55,730 nt of DNA from positions 1-55,730 of the forward strand of contig JAACFO010000012.1 in assembly GCA_009937425.1 (NCBI GenBank), written 5' to 3'. The DNA is from Gammaproteobacteria bacterium (GTDB lineage Bacteria; Pseudomonadota; Gammaproteobacteria; HK1). Numbering within the stretch: position 1 is the first letter of the stretch; each line of letters opens with the position of its first letter. Shown piece after piece: positions 17,428-26,073 of the stretch. A model generated the notes under the pieces. It ran no database searches and was not told the origin of the DNA. It saw only the letters and a program-made list of their open reading frames with translations. Made by a program: the position numbers and the translations under genes.

Positions 17428-18045
17428 ATGAGAGTTCCATTTTTTTTCGACTACACGTGCCCCTGGGCATACATCGGGAGCGCGCGGGTCGAGGCCTACT
17501 TCGCCGGCAAGGATGTGGAGATCGATTTCAAGCCCGTTTACCTCAAGCAAATGAAGGAGCCCATGGTGGGCCCGGAGCCCGTGGGCGAACGCAGCTACGG
17601 TCCGCGCAAGGCCAGCTATTACGCCCGGCTGCGCAGCAACTGGGCGGAATCCTGCGGCGTGGAGTTCGGGGATGCCGACAAACTCGTGCGTACCGATACG
17701 GCGCTGCTGCTCAAGGGCGCCCTTGTTGCCCTGGGGGAGCGACGGTTTCGTGAATACCATTACCCGGCCTATCGGGCACGTTGGGTCGATGGGGACGACG
17801 TGTCCCAGCCATCGGTGGTCCAGCGGATTCTCGAACAAGCGGGCCTGGACGCGGACGCGTGCCTCGAGAAGGCCCTCAGCCCCGAGATGGATCAGCGATT
17901 GAGCGCGGTCACCGAAGAAGCGATGGCCCAGGGCGTTTTCGGCGTACCAACTATCGTCGTCGCGGATCGGGTTCTATGGGGTAACGACCAGTTCGAAATG
18001 GCGCGCTACTTCGTCGAGCAGGAAAAGCAGGCCGTACCGGCATAG
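17428..18045 (+). CDS. DsbA-family protein, 2-hydroxychromene-2-carboxylate isomerase-like
   Basis: A 205-residue thioredoxin-fold protein of the kappa-GST/DsbA class. The N-terminal FFFDYTCPWAYIGSAR replaces the CxxC of DsbA with a single-cysteine C-P-W-A motif, as in 2-hydroxychromene-2-carboxylate isomerases. The cis-proline loop is GVFGVPTIVV. A helical insert of about 100 residues lies between. It probably uses glutathione. GGAGAGCAGGC gives the ribosome site. No naphthalene pathway genes are nearby, so the substrate is open. It ends 3 bp from the convergent hydrolase gene. Confidence 0.85.
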   Translation: MRVPFFFDYTCPWAYIGSARVEAYFAGKDVEIDFKPVYLKQMKEPMVGPEPVGERSYGPRKASYYARLRSNWAESCGVEFGDADKLVRTDTALLLKGALVALGERRFREYHYPAYRARWVDGDDVSQPSVVQRILEQAGLDADACLEKALSPEMDQRLSAVTEEAMAQGVFGVPTIVVADRVLWGNDQFEMARYFVEQEKQAVPA

Positions 18046-18048
18046 TCT

Positions 18049-19122
18049 TCAGAGATTTTCACGTACATACAGAAGCACTGCCTCGAACATGGCATCACGA
18101 GGGAATACGTTCCTCGTAGCGAGTGTCGACCCATAACCGCTTGCTTTCTCGGTAAACGGCAATGCGACTGCCCAGTGATCGCCATTACAGTAACCGAGCA
18201 GCGTGCTGCCCGGCAGGATCTGATCGTAAAAGATCAACTGCCCATCATTCTTTGGATTGATTTGCGACAACCGCTCGTAACCGTCCGCGAGAATCCGCGA
18301 TACGTTCTCCCGATGGGTAAATGATGCCAGGGAAAAATACTTGATGTGCGCGGGAAGTGCATTTGTGGCTAACCAGGACATTTGCACCGACGGCTTGAGC
18401 GTCTGATACCCGGTCTTGTCACCGGCATCGCTGCCACTGATAGCCATGGCCATATTGACAAGAACTTCCGGGAATACATCCGCCAGCGCCGATCCGTTAA
18501 CCGCGCCGGCGTAGCTCACCATGGCATCCACACGCCTGGCGAGGTCCGGATTGTCCACCAGAAAATGCAGGATATCGATGGTCCCCTTCGAGTAACCGAT
18601 GAGAACCAACTTTTCGTTCTCGGGAAACTCGCGGTCGCGAAAGTACGCCGCGATTTGGGCTGCGTTGTAGCCACCGCCGCCGCCTCCACTCACTTGCACG
18701 TATTCGATGCGATAGCCTTGCCCGGCCAGGCGATCGATGGATGGGCCGAGGGCGCGCATGCCCGCCGGCGCGGCATCGCCCATGTAACCGGGAACGACGA
18801 CGAATCGCACGGATGCGAGCGCGGTGCGCGGGCCCACTGCCTGCTTCGTCGCTGCGGGCTCGTCGCTCAGCCGGTGCAGATAATCCCCACAGCTTGACTG
18901 TCCATCCTCAGGTGCTCCGATGGCTTCGAAGCTTTCGCAAAAAAGTTCTCGAAACCGGGTCCGCCCATCCTTCACTCCTGCAAGATCGATGGGAGTCAGC
19001 ACTTGTGCGGGAACGTCGCTTTCGTAGGTAAGAATCGGCTCCGGTGCACAACCACCCAGGATCAGGACGAACAGAAGTCCGCACAGGAGGTTTGCCGGGC
19101 GCTGCGAATCAAGCGACAGCAT
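18049..19122 (-). CDS. Alpha/beta-hydrolase-like lipoprotein
   Basis: A 357-residue protein. The signal peptide ends in a lipobox (LILGGC), so it is predicted to sit in the outer or inner membrane facing the periplasm. The catalytic core shows a nucleophile elbow LIGYSKGTID (G-x-S-x-G), preceded by FVVVPGYMG and a glycine-rich loop (QVSGGGGGGYN). A late GDHWAVALPF supplies a likely histidine. The substrate is unknown. It overlaps the preceding membrane-protein gene by 14 bp, so the two form an operon. Confidence 0.78.
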   Translation of the reverse strand: MLSLDSQRPANLLCGLLFVLILGGCAPEPILTYESDVPAQVLTPIDLAGVKDGRTRFRELFCESFEAIGAPEDGQSSCGDYLHRLSDEPAATKQAVGPRTALASVRFVVVPGYMGDAAPAGMRALGPSIDRLAGQGYRIEYVQVSGGGGGGYNAAQIAAYFRDREFPENEKLVLIGYSKGTIDILHFLVDNPDLARRVDAMVSYAGAVNGSALADVFPEVLVNMAMAISGSDAGDKTGYQTLKPSVQMSWLATNALPAHIKYFSLASFTHRENVSRILADGYERLSQINPKNDGQLIFYDQILPGSTLLGYCNGDHWAVALPFTEKASGYGSTLATRNVFPRDAMFEAVLLYVRENL

Positions 19123-19639
19123 CGGGAAAGTGTGCCCTGGCGCCGTGAACGAAAAGCGCGCGGATCTTGTCCCAGAAGTCGCCGCCGAGCACGAACAGGC
19201 TGGCGACCAACATCAGATCACCGGTGACCGCGAAGGCTATCGGGTGGGTAACGAGTCCCGGGATCAGATTTGGCACGTAAATCGTTATCCAGGCGAACAG
19301 AATCGGCACCAGGAACATCACCAGTCCGGCTCGATAGCGGGTCAGGCTGACGGCATCCGGTGGAGCGAGCCTTCGCAGCAGGCCGAACAGAAAAGCTTTC
19401 AAATACGCGAAGCCCGGCTTTCCGAGGATCGCTACCGCCGCCAGCGTGAACAGCTCCGGAATTCCCAGCAACAGCAGGCCCGACAGCGTCGTCTTCCAAC
19501 CACTGCTCAGATCGGATCCCACCACCAGGGGCACTAACAGTGGACAAAGCCACCCGAATATCAGTACTCCAGCGCCAACGAGCAGCCGGCCCCGCGCAGG
19601 TGATGAGCCCGAATTCGCCGCTTCGCCTGCCACTTTCAC
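19109..19639 (-). CDS. Four-helix inner-membrane protein, unknown function
   Basis: A 176-residue protein with four predicted helices (residues about 20-42, 50-73, 104-128, 133-152). The end of the last helix runs into the conserved-looking VLGGDFWDKIRALFVHGAR. I have seen this ending in small uncharacterised membrane proteins but cannot assign a function. It overlaps the hydrolase lipoprotein gene, whose product may be its partner. Confidence 0.72.
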   Translation of the reverse strand: MKVAGEAANSGSSPARGRLLVGAGVLIFGWLCPLLVPLVVGSDLSSGWKTTLSGLLLLGIPELFTLAAVAILGKPGFAYLKAFLFGLLRRLAPPDAVSLTRYRAGLVMFLVPILFAWITIYVPNLIPGLVTHPIAFAVTGDLMLVASLFVLGGDFWDKIRALFVHGARAHFPDAVA

Positions 19640-19705
19640 CCCCCCTAAATAGATATTTCACGCCTGCGGCAGCAACTGTAGCATGCGACAGACAAGCATA
19701 AATAC

Positions 19706-19733
19706 TTGAGAAATCACTTTAAGAAGTTACACT
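19706..19733 (+). promoter_or_regulatory. Candidate sigma-70 promoter for the 57-residue gene
   Basis: TTGAGA (19706-19711) and TACACT (19728-19733) are 16 bp apart, within an AT-rich island in an otherwise GC-rich region. This would start transcription near 19740 and give a leader of about 109 nt. It is the best promoter match I saw in the window, but it is unproven. Confidence 0.55.
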
Positions 19734-19753
19734 AACTAATGAGGGGCATGTAC

Positions 19754-19785
19754 CGGCGGATTCCGGTTTCCACCACTATCCGCCG
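19754..19785 (+). promoter_or_regulatory. 5'-leader hairpin upstream of the 57-residue gene
   Basis: CGGCGGAT (19754-19761) pairs perfectly with ATCCGCCG (19778-19785) around a 16-base loop. It lies in the long leader between the candidate promoter and the GTG at 19849. It could be a regulatory or stabilising structure; no known riboswitch class is recognised. Confidence 0.4.
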
Positions 19786-19848
19786 CCGATCCGGCCCCGG
19801 GACGGCGCATAGCGCCCAACAGCACAGACTGAGGGAAGGCACAGGGCA

Positions 19849-20022
19849 GTGAAAATTTACTTTGTGGCCAGGAACGACGAATCCACCAACAAGCGGGTAA
19901 CCCAGGGAGTGGTCGAGCGCGACCGCTGGGTGGTGCTCAAGAAAGAACTGGCGGCCGACGGCTTCGTCGTGACCTATTGGTGCTCGCTCGAGGACGACGT
20001 CCTGGAGGACGCGGCCGCCTGA
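19849..20022 (+). CDS. Small protein (57 residues), paralogue of the 58-residue protein at 38199
   Basis: A short frame beginning GTG AAA ATT TAC and ending TGA gives a soluble, charged 57-residue protein with no signal peptide: MKIYFVARNDE, then RWVVLKKELAADGF and YWCSLEDD. The W..LK.ELA..GF pattern is shared with the protein at 38199, which supports both as real. GAGGGAAGG lies about 10 bases upstream of the GTG, an upstream promoter is plausible, and a hairpin follows the stop. The likely fold is beta-beta-alpha-beta; function is unknown. Confidence 0.65.
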   Translation: MKIYFVARNDESTNKRVTQGVVERDRWVVLKKELAADGFVVTYWCSLEDDVLEDAAA

Positions 20023-20041
20023 CGCGTGAAGGCTTGAACGG

Positions 20042-20064
20042 CGGCGTCCCGTCCAGGGACGCCG
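20042..20064 (+). terminator. Hairpin downstream of the 57-residue gene, probable terminator
   Basis: CGGCGTCCC (20042-20050) pairs with GGGACGCCG (20056-20064) around GTCCA. Only TTA follows, so the U-tract is weak. A second small hairpin, CCACCG / CGGTGG (20084-20100), lies just downstream. The pair separates the small gene from htpX. Confidence 0.5.
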
Positions 20065-20199
20065 TTATGGCTGCTCATCACCCCCACCGAGCTCCGGTGG
20101 CTCGCGAAACGGGATGCAGGCCCGGCGATGAGTGTCGTATATTCCATTATCGTTGTCCGTCCGACCGAATCCGATCGTAGACGACCCACGAGGACAAGC

Positions 20200-21084
20200 A
20201 TGCGAATACTCCTGTTTCTGGCCAGCAACGCCGCCATATTGGTGGTCATCAGTGTCGTGTTTCAGGTCTTCGGACTCGAAGGGATCCTGCAGGAAAACGG
20301 CGTCGATCTGAATTTGCAGGCTCTGCTGCTCATGTCCGCCATCATCGGCTTCGGCGGCTCCTTCATCTCGCTTCTGATGTCCAAGTGGATGGCCAAGCGC
20401 GCCATGGGCGTGCAGGTCATCGACAAGCCCGCCAATCAAACGGAGCAATGGCTGGTGGAGACAGTGCGCCGGCAATCCCAGGAGGCCGGTATCGGCATGC
20501 CGGAGGTCGGCATCTTCAATGTCCCCGAACCGAACGCCTTCGCCACCGGCGCGAGCAAGAACAACTCCCTGGTGGCGGTCAGCGCCGGACTACTGCAGCG
20601 TATGACCTCCGACGAAGTGGAAGCGGTGCTCGGCCACGAAATCAGTCATGTGAAAAACGGCGACATGGTGACCATGGGTCTGCTCCAGGGAGTCATTAAC
20701 ACCTTCGTCATCTTTCTGTCCCGGATCATCGGGCACGTGGTGGACCGCGTGGTTTTCAAGACCGAACGAGGCTACGGCCCGGCGTACTTCATCACCTCCA
20801 TCGCCGCGCAAATCTTCTTGTCGATCCTCGCGTCGATGATCGTGATGTGGTTCTCCCGGCGCCGGGAATTCCGCGCCGACACCGGCGGCTCCGAGCTCGC
20901 GGGCAGGGACAAGATGATCGCGGCGCTGCGCCGCCTTCAGCAGGCAAGTGGCGAGCAGGAGTCACTTCCGGACCAACTCGCGGCCTTCGGCATTGCCGGC
21001 GGCGTCGGTCACGGCCTCAAGCGACTGTTCCTGAGCCATCCGCCGTTAGCAGAACGTATCGCGGCCCTCGAGGCCGGGCGCTAG
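20200..21084 (+). CDS. htpX: Membrane protease HtpX
   Basis: A 294-residue M48 zinc metalloprotease of the inner membrane, which degrades misfolded membrane proteins; E. coli HtpX is 293 residues. Two N-terminal helices are followed by LMSKWMAKRAMG. The catalytic HEISH (in VLGHEISHVKNGDMVTMG) supplies two histidines and the glutamate. Two more helices lead to the third zinc ligand in SRRREFRADTGGSELAGR. The ending LSHPPLAERIAALE is typical. The ATG at 20200 is preceded by GAGGACAAGC. No clear sigma-32 promoter was found. Confidence 0.95.
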   Translation: MRILLFLASNAAILVVISVVFQVFGLEGILQENGVDLNLQALLLMSAIIGFGGSFISLLMSKWMAKRAMGVQVIDKPANQTEQWLVETVRRQSQEAGIGMPEVGIFNVPEPNAFATGASKNNSLVAVSAGLLQRMTSDEVEAVLGHEISHVKNGDMVTMGLLQGVINTFVIFLSRIIGHVVDRVVFKTERGYGPAYFITSIAAQIFLSILASMIVMWFSRRREFRADTGGSELAGRDKMIAALRRLQQASGEQESLPDQLAAFGIAGGVGHGLKRLFLSHPPLAERIAALEAGR

Positions 21085-21105
21085 ATTGCACTAGAGAGAC
21101 TTTAT

Positions 21106-21573
21106 TCAGTTTTTCGAACGTGAGCGCAAATCCAGTTCGGCCCAGGTTGCGTAAATCTCGTCGGGCCACTTGTCCTGCATCCAGGCGATGACATCGATAA
21201 TTTGCTCATCGCTCAGCTTGTCGGCGAATCCCGGCATACTCCCCTGCCCTCCCGGTGCGCCGAATTTGATCTGAGAGCCGAGAATAGTGATGGGATGGTG
21301 CCACGCGTGGGCCGTTCCATCGATGGGTGGCGGTGGAAATTTCCCGTCGGCGGTGCGTTGACGCCAGTTCTTCGTACCCTCGCCGTTCTGTCCGTGACAG
21401 GCTGAGCAGTTCTGCGTGTACACGACTGCGCCACGCTGCACATGCTCACCGCTGTACCACCGCTGGACGGACGCCCCGGTGGCCACGGGCGAGGAATCGG
21501 CTACCACGGGACCCACCGGGAACATGCCGGCCAGGGCGGGAAGCGCTACCAGCCCTACGCAAGCACGAAACAT
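21106..21573 (-). CDS. Periplasmic cytochrome c
   Basis: A 155-residue class I c-type cytochrome. A signal peptide (residues about 1-25, ending PVVAD) is followed by the single heme-binding CSACH (cysteines 56 and 59, histidine 60) and a likely methionine ligand in GSMPGFADKLSDEQ. The start 21573 lies 11 bp after the stop of the molybdoenzyme gene; ATG 21606, which overlaps it, is the alternative. Placement directly after a molybdoenzyme suggests it takes up electrons from that enzyme or from the hydroxylase upstream. Confidence 0.85.
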   Translation of the reverse strand: MFRACVGLVALPALAGMFPVGPVVADSSPVATGASVQRWYSGEHVQRGAVVYTQNCSACHGQNGEGTKNWRQRTADGKFPPPPIDGTAHAWHHPITILGSQIKFGAPGGQGSMPGFADKLSDEQIIDVIAWMQDKWPDEIYATWAELDLRSRSKN

Positions 21574-21583
21574 TCGCTGAGAA

Positions 21584-23635
21584 TCAGCCACTGAGCGGCG
21601 CAACATCGACACGCGTATCGTTATAGCATGCGCCGTCGCAGATGTCGGCCTTGTCATTGGGGACCAACGCATTCGTCGTTTGCCCGGTTGTGCTGGTTCT
21701 GAGCCATACGCCCTTCGGCGAGAACACGACTCCCGGCCGAGTGGCGTCGGTGATCTTCAAAACCAGATGCACTTCACCCAAATCGTTCCAGATCCTGACA
21801 GTGGAACCGTCAGTCAGCCCGCGCGCGCCGGCGTCGTCGGGGTGCATCTCCAGCTCCGGCATCCCGTCGCTGTCGGACAATCCGCCGAAAGTGGCGTTGA
21901 TGCGTTTGTCCGAAGAAGGTGTGATGAGCGCAAGCGGATGGGTCGAATCGATGGGTGAATAGCCTGGCAACCCCTGGCCGTGAGCTTCTTCCAGAGCCGT
22001 GGAGTAGAGCTCGACTTTGCCGCTGGGTGTGGCCGGGAATACGTTATCGAACAGAATCGCATCGCCGCCATTGATCTTCATTGGCAGAGCTTTATCGGTT
22101 GGCAGTTCGCTGGGCCGCAACCCTTCCAATCTTGCATCGCTGCTGTCGATGGCGGCGTCGATGAGTTCCTCGTCGGTATCGCGGAACATCGGCTCGTCGA
22201 AGCCGAAGCGCGCCGCCAGTCGCCGGAATATTTCCGTATTCGGCAATGCTTCGCCAACCGGCGGGATCACGGCCTCGGCCCGCTGCAGCCACTGCTGGCC
22301 GTAAGCCGGATAGATATCGGCGTATTCGAAATGCGTGCACGCCGGCAGCACGATGTCGGCAAAGGCCATGCTGTCGGTCATGGCCACGTCGCAGCCGACG
22401 GTGAAAAGACCGTCTGTCGATAGCGCCTCCATGACGCGATTCTGATCCGGAAGCACGGCAACGGGATTGTGGTTGTATATGAACAGGGCCTTGATAGGCG
22501 GCGACGCGTTTCCATCCAGAATCATGTCCGGCACGTCGAGGATATTGATCCGGCGGGTACCGGCTGGAACCAGATCCGGGCGCTGCAGCCGTTGGGTGGT
22601 TTTCGGAAATGCGGCGCCGGCTTTGGCGATCAGGCCGCCACCGGGAACGCCGAACTTCCCCGCCAGCGCCGGCAGCGCGAGAATGGCGCGAACACCGGAG
22701 CCGCCGTTGCGGTTGCGCTCCAAGCCGTTGCCGATGGAAATCGCCGCAGGCGACAAGCGCTGATAAAGCTCGGCAAATGCGCGGATGTCGGCCTCGGGCA
22801 CGCCGCAGATCACCGCTGCCTTCGCCACAGTCATGTCACGCACGTTCTTCATATAAGCATCGAAGCCGCTCACGTATTGCTCGATGAACGCCGCGTCGAA
22901 GGCGCCAAGGCGTTCGAGCTCGTTGGTTAGTGCGAACGCAAGCACCACGTCGGTACCCGGATTGATGGCCAGATGCAGGTGCGCCTGCTCGGCGACGCGG
23001 ATGCGCTTCGGATCGATCACCACCAGCTTGGCGCCGTTCTCCCGCGCCGCCTTGATGATCCGTTGCAGATGCAAGTTGGAAACCGTGACGTTGTTACCCC
23101 AGACGACGAACAGCTTTGCCTGCTCGGCCTGCTCTGGAGGCATACCCGGCACTTCGCCGTACATGCTCGAGTACGCCAGGGATCGGATACCACCGCACAG
23201 TGGCATCCTGTCCAGCAGCGTCGCGCCCAACTTGTGGAAGAAGCGCAGGTCCATGGAGCCGTCGGCGAGCATGCCGTGGGGCCCGGCGTAATTGAACGGC
23301 ACAACCGCCTGCGGGCCGTGGGCCGAGATAACGGCCGAGAACTTCTCGTAAATGACGTCCAGGGCGGTGTCCCAGGACACGGATTCGAAACGCCCTTCCC
23401 CCTTGGCGCCGACCCGCCGCAATGGATGTGTAAGCCGGTTGGAGCCGTGCACGAAGTCCGGATAAGCCTTCGAAACCTTGGCGCACAGGACGCCGGCGGT
23501 ATAGGGGTTGGCGTTCGAGCCACGCACCTCGACGACGCGGTCGTCATCGACGGTGACGGAAAGGCTGCAGGTATCCGGACAGTCCAGGGGACAAACACTT
23601 GCGAGTTTCACGGGGTGTTCTTCCTCGCGCCACAT
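21584..23635 (-). CDS. DMSO-reductase-family molybdopterin oxidoreductase
   Basis: A 683-residue single-chain enzyme with bis-MGD molybdenum. The N-terminal [4Fe-4S] ligands are C15, C19, C23 and C51 (CPLDCPDTC, then GVLC). Typical segments follow: NNVTVSNLHLQRIIKAAREN, VIDPKRIRVAEQAHLHLAI, FIYNHNPVAVLPDQNRVM and, in the C-terminal beta-barrel, LEMHPDDAGARGL. There is no Sec or Tat signal, so it is cytoplasmic. The subfamily and substrate are unclear. It lies 116 bp after the hydroxylase large subunit and just before a cytochrome c. Confidence 0.85.
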   Translation of the reverse strand: MWREEEHPVKLASVCPLDCPDTCSLSVTVDDDRVVEVRGSNANPYTAGVLCAKVSKAYPDFVHGSNRLTHPLRRVGAKGEGRFESVSWDTALDVIYEKFSAVISAHGPQAVVPFNYAGPHGMLADGSMDLRFFHKLGATLLDRMPLCGGIRSLAYSSMYGEVPGMPPEQAEQAKLFVVWGNNVTVSNLHLQRIIKAARENGAKLVVIDPKRIRVAEQAHLHLAINPGTDVVLAFALTNELERLGAFDAAFIEQYVSGFDAYMKNVRDMTVAKAAVICGVPEADIRAFAELYQRLSPAAISIGNGLERNRNGGSGVRAILALPALAGKFGVPGGGLIAKAGAAFPKTTQRLQRPDLVPAGTRRINILDVPDMILDGNASPPIKALFIYNHNPVAVLPDQNRVMEALSTDGLFTVGCDVAMTDSMAFADIVLPACTHFEYADIYPAYGQQWLQRAEAVIPPVGEALPNTEIFRRLAARFGFDEPMFRDTDEELIDAAIDSSDARLEGLRPSELPTDKALPMKINGGDAILFDNVFPATPSGKVELYSTALEEAHGQGLPGYSPIDSTHPLALITPSSDKRINATFGGLSDSDGMPELEMHPDDAGARGLTDGSTVRIWNDLGEVHLVLKITDATRPGVVFSPKGVWLRTSTTGQTTNALVPNDKADICDGACYNDTRVDVAPLSG

Positions 23636-23751
23636 GGGAATGGCGCTGCGATGTTATCGGGTTTGACGAGGGCCCAGTCTAGACCAAGTTGGCTCTCTGT
23701 GTAGGTCCATTTTACAGGGAATGCGGGGACCACTCTCCTGGGAAGCCCGTG

Positions 23752-26073
23752 CTAGTTGACCGGCACCGTCATGAGCGCCTTGACCACCTTCTCCGGCGTA
23801 ATCGGCAGATCCGGAATACGCACACCGATGGCATCGGCCACCGCGTTGGCGATGGCCGGTGCCACCGGTGTCAGCGAGGGTTCGCCGATTCCCTTGGCGC
23901 CGAACGGGCCTACACCGCTGCGCGATTCGAGAATAATCGATTGCACTCTGGGCATATCCATGGCGGTGGGAATAAGGTACTCGCTGAAGGACGGCGTAAC
24001 CAACTTGCCCTCGCGATACTGCAGCTCTTCGCTGAGGGCGTAACCGTGTCCCTGGGAGGTGCCGCCTTCGATCTGACCTTCGACGGCGGCCGGATTGATG
24101 GCTTGCCCCACGTCGTGGGCGCCGACACTTTTCAGCACGGTGATTTCCCCGGTCTCGGTATCCACGGCCACCTCCACCGCCTGGGCGCCATAGGCGTAAT
24201 CCGGATGCACACGCCCCTGGCCGGTCTCGGGATCGATTGCATCGGTGAAAGGCGCACGGAATATGACCAACTCCGAGCGATGAATTCCCTCGGACGCGCA
24301 GGTGGCTACCAGGTCCGTTAGCTTCATCGCGCTGCGCGTATCCTCGCGAACGAATACCAGGGAGTCGGCCATGTCGACCTCGTGCATCTGCACATGGAAT
24401 TCGCTGGCAGCGCGCGCCAGCAGTCGATCACGCACGGCTTGCGCAGCCAGGCGCACGGCGTTCCCCGTCATGTAAAGCGCCCGTGTGGCAGTGGTCGTTC
24501 CCGCGAGCGGCGTCGTCGCCGAGTCACTGTTGTAAACGGTCACATCGGTCAGGTTCACACCGAGCAGTTCCGCCGCGATCTGCGCCAGCGCCGACACTTG
24601 TCCGGCGCCGATGTCCGTCACGCCAGAGCGCACCACCACCGTGCCGTCCATCTCCACACCCACCCAGGCCTCGGAAGTGTCGTGCAGCCAGGTAATGCGG
24701 CCGTAGCTCTGTTGATAAGCAGCGACGCCGCGGCCGATCTTGATCGGTCCCTCATCGGCCGGGCGTTCGCCCAGGGCCTGCCACGCCTGGGTCATGCACT
24801 CGTCGCACCAGACGGCGCTCTCGATGGGAACGCCGGTAGAGATGAGATCACCGGTACGAAGAAAATTACGCCGTCTCAACTCCAGTGGATCGATCTCGAG
24901 CAGCCTGGCCGCTTCGTCCATCTGCTGCTCGTGGGCGACGCAAGCCTGTGCCGCGCCGAAACCGCGAAACGCGCTGGTGTACATATTGTTGGTAGCCACC
25001 GCCCGAGCATCCACGTGCAGATTGTCGACGCGATAAGGTCCGGGAGAAGCCACCGTCGCATAGAGCAACACATAGGGACTCAGATACACATAGGCGCCCG
25101 CATCCGTGGTCATGTCCACCTGCAATGCCGTTATCTTTCCGTCGCTCGTAAAACCGGTACGGTGGGTGATCGTAAAAGGATGACGCTTACCATGACCGAA
25201 GAAAGAATCTTCCCGAGAATAGCAAAGACGTACCGGGCGACCGGTGGCCCTGGCCAACAATGCCAGATAGATCTCCACGGTAATATCTTCCTTACCGCCG
25301 AATCCGCCGCCCACCAGCGATCCCAGTATGCGCACTTTGTTGTGCGGCACGCCGATGGCCTCGGCGATGAAACGGAAGTGCTCGATCACCTGGGTCGACA
25401 TGCGAATGTTGGTGACTTCGTTTTCGTCCACCCAGGCGAGACCCACTTCGGGCTCCAGAAACGCGTGTTCGATGAACTGGGTGTGATAGGTATTCTCGAC
25501 GATGGTGTCGGCGGCGGCGAAGCCCGCTTCGACGTCGCCCTTACGCACCTTGTAGGTGGACACCAGATTATCCGTGCCCTGAACAACCGGGGCACCGGGC
25601 TGACGCGCTTCTTCGACACTGTAAACACCGGGTAAGGCTTCCAGATCGTATTCGATCAGGTCCAATGCCTTTTCCGCGATGGCCACGGTATCGGCAGCCA
25701 CCAGCGCCAACGGCTCGCCGTGGTAACGCACGCGCTCGCGCACCAGAATTTGCTGGTCTGTGTCGAGGCGCTTGCGACCCGTTTGGCCGGGGATGTCCGT
25801 AGGCGCCAGACGATCCGGCAGCTCCTCGTGGGTCAGCACACATGCGACCCCGGGGAGAGCGCGCGCTTTCGATACATCGATGCGCCGCAGACTGGCGCTG
25901 GCCTCCGGGCTGCGCAGCACTTTCGCGTGCAGCATATCCGGCATGACATAGTCGCCGGCGTAGCGGGTCTTGCCGTGGGTCTTGCCCGGGGCGTCGATGC
26001 GCGGCAGCGGCTTACCCACCTGCCTGAACTCGATATTGGCGCCGCCGCGCGCCGTCGCCGCGGTATCGCTCAT
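23752..26073 (-). CDS. Xanthine-dehydrogenase-family molybdopterin subunit (CoxL-like)
   Basis: A 773-residue catalytic subunit of a molybdenum hydroxylase. Present are the Moco-binding GGGFGGKED (residues 255-263), the AFRGFGAAQ loop and the catalytic glutamate of GAKGIGEPSL (about E731). CO-dehydrogenase-specific AYRCSFR is absent, so this is a hydroxylase of N-heterocycles or aldehydes rather than a CO dehydrogenase. The start 26073 has GGCAGGAGAGTCGTC before it and overlaps the iron-sulfur gene as ATGA. Subunit order FAD, 2Fe-2S, Moco follows the usual coxMSL pattern. Confidence 0.93.
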   Translation of the reverse strand: MSDTAATARGGANIEFRQVGKPLPRIDAPGKTHGKTRYAGDYVMPDMLHAKVLRSPEASASLRRIDVSKARALPGVACVLTHEELPDRLAPTDIPGQTGRKRLDTDQQILVRERVRYHGEPLALVAADTVAIAEKALDLIEYDLEALPGVYSVEEARQPGAPVVQGTDNLVSTYKVRKGDVEAGFAAADTIVENTYHTQFIEHAFLEPEVGLAWVDENEVTNIRMSTQVIEHFRFIAEAIGVPHNKVRILGSLVGGGFGGKEDITVEIYLALLARATGRPVRLCYSREDSFFGHGKRHPFTITHRTGFTSDGKITALQVDMTTDAGAYVYLSPYVLLYATVASPGPYRVDNLHVDARAVATNNMYTSAFRGFGAAQACVAHEQQMDEAARLLEIDPLELRRRNFLRTGDLISTGVPIESAVWCDECMTQAWQALGERPADEGPIKIGRGVAAYQQSYGRITWLHDTSEAWVGVEMDGTVVVRSGVTDIGAGQVSALAQIAAELLGVNLTDVTVYNSDSATTPLAGTTTATRALYMTGNAVRLAAQAVRDRLLARAASEFHVQMHEVDMADSLVFVREDTRSAMKLTDLVATCASEGIHRSELVIFRAPFTDAIDPETGQGRVHPDYAYGAQAVEVAVDTETGEITVLKSVGAHDVGQAINPAAVEGQIEGGTSQGHGYALSEELQYREGKLVTPSFSEYLIPTAMDMPRVQSIILESRSGVGPFGAKGIGEPSLTPVAPAIANAVADAIGVRIPDLPITPEKVVKALMTVPVN

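Noticed and set aside
20023..20199. Heat-shock (sigma-32) promoter before htpX
   Set aside because: A CTTGAA occurs at 20033 but no matching CCCCAT-like -10 follows at the right distance.
23636..23751. tRNA or small RNA in the 116-bp gap
   Set aside because: No cloverleaf, promoter or terminator could be found by eye.
24382..25635. 417-codon open frame antisense to the CoxL-like gene
   Set aside because: It mirrors the codon bias of the real gene, has no ribosome site, and the minus-strand frame carries all Moco motifs.
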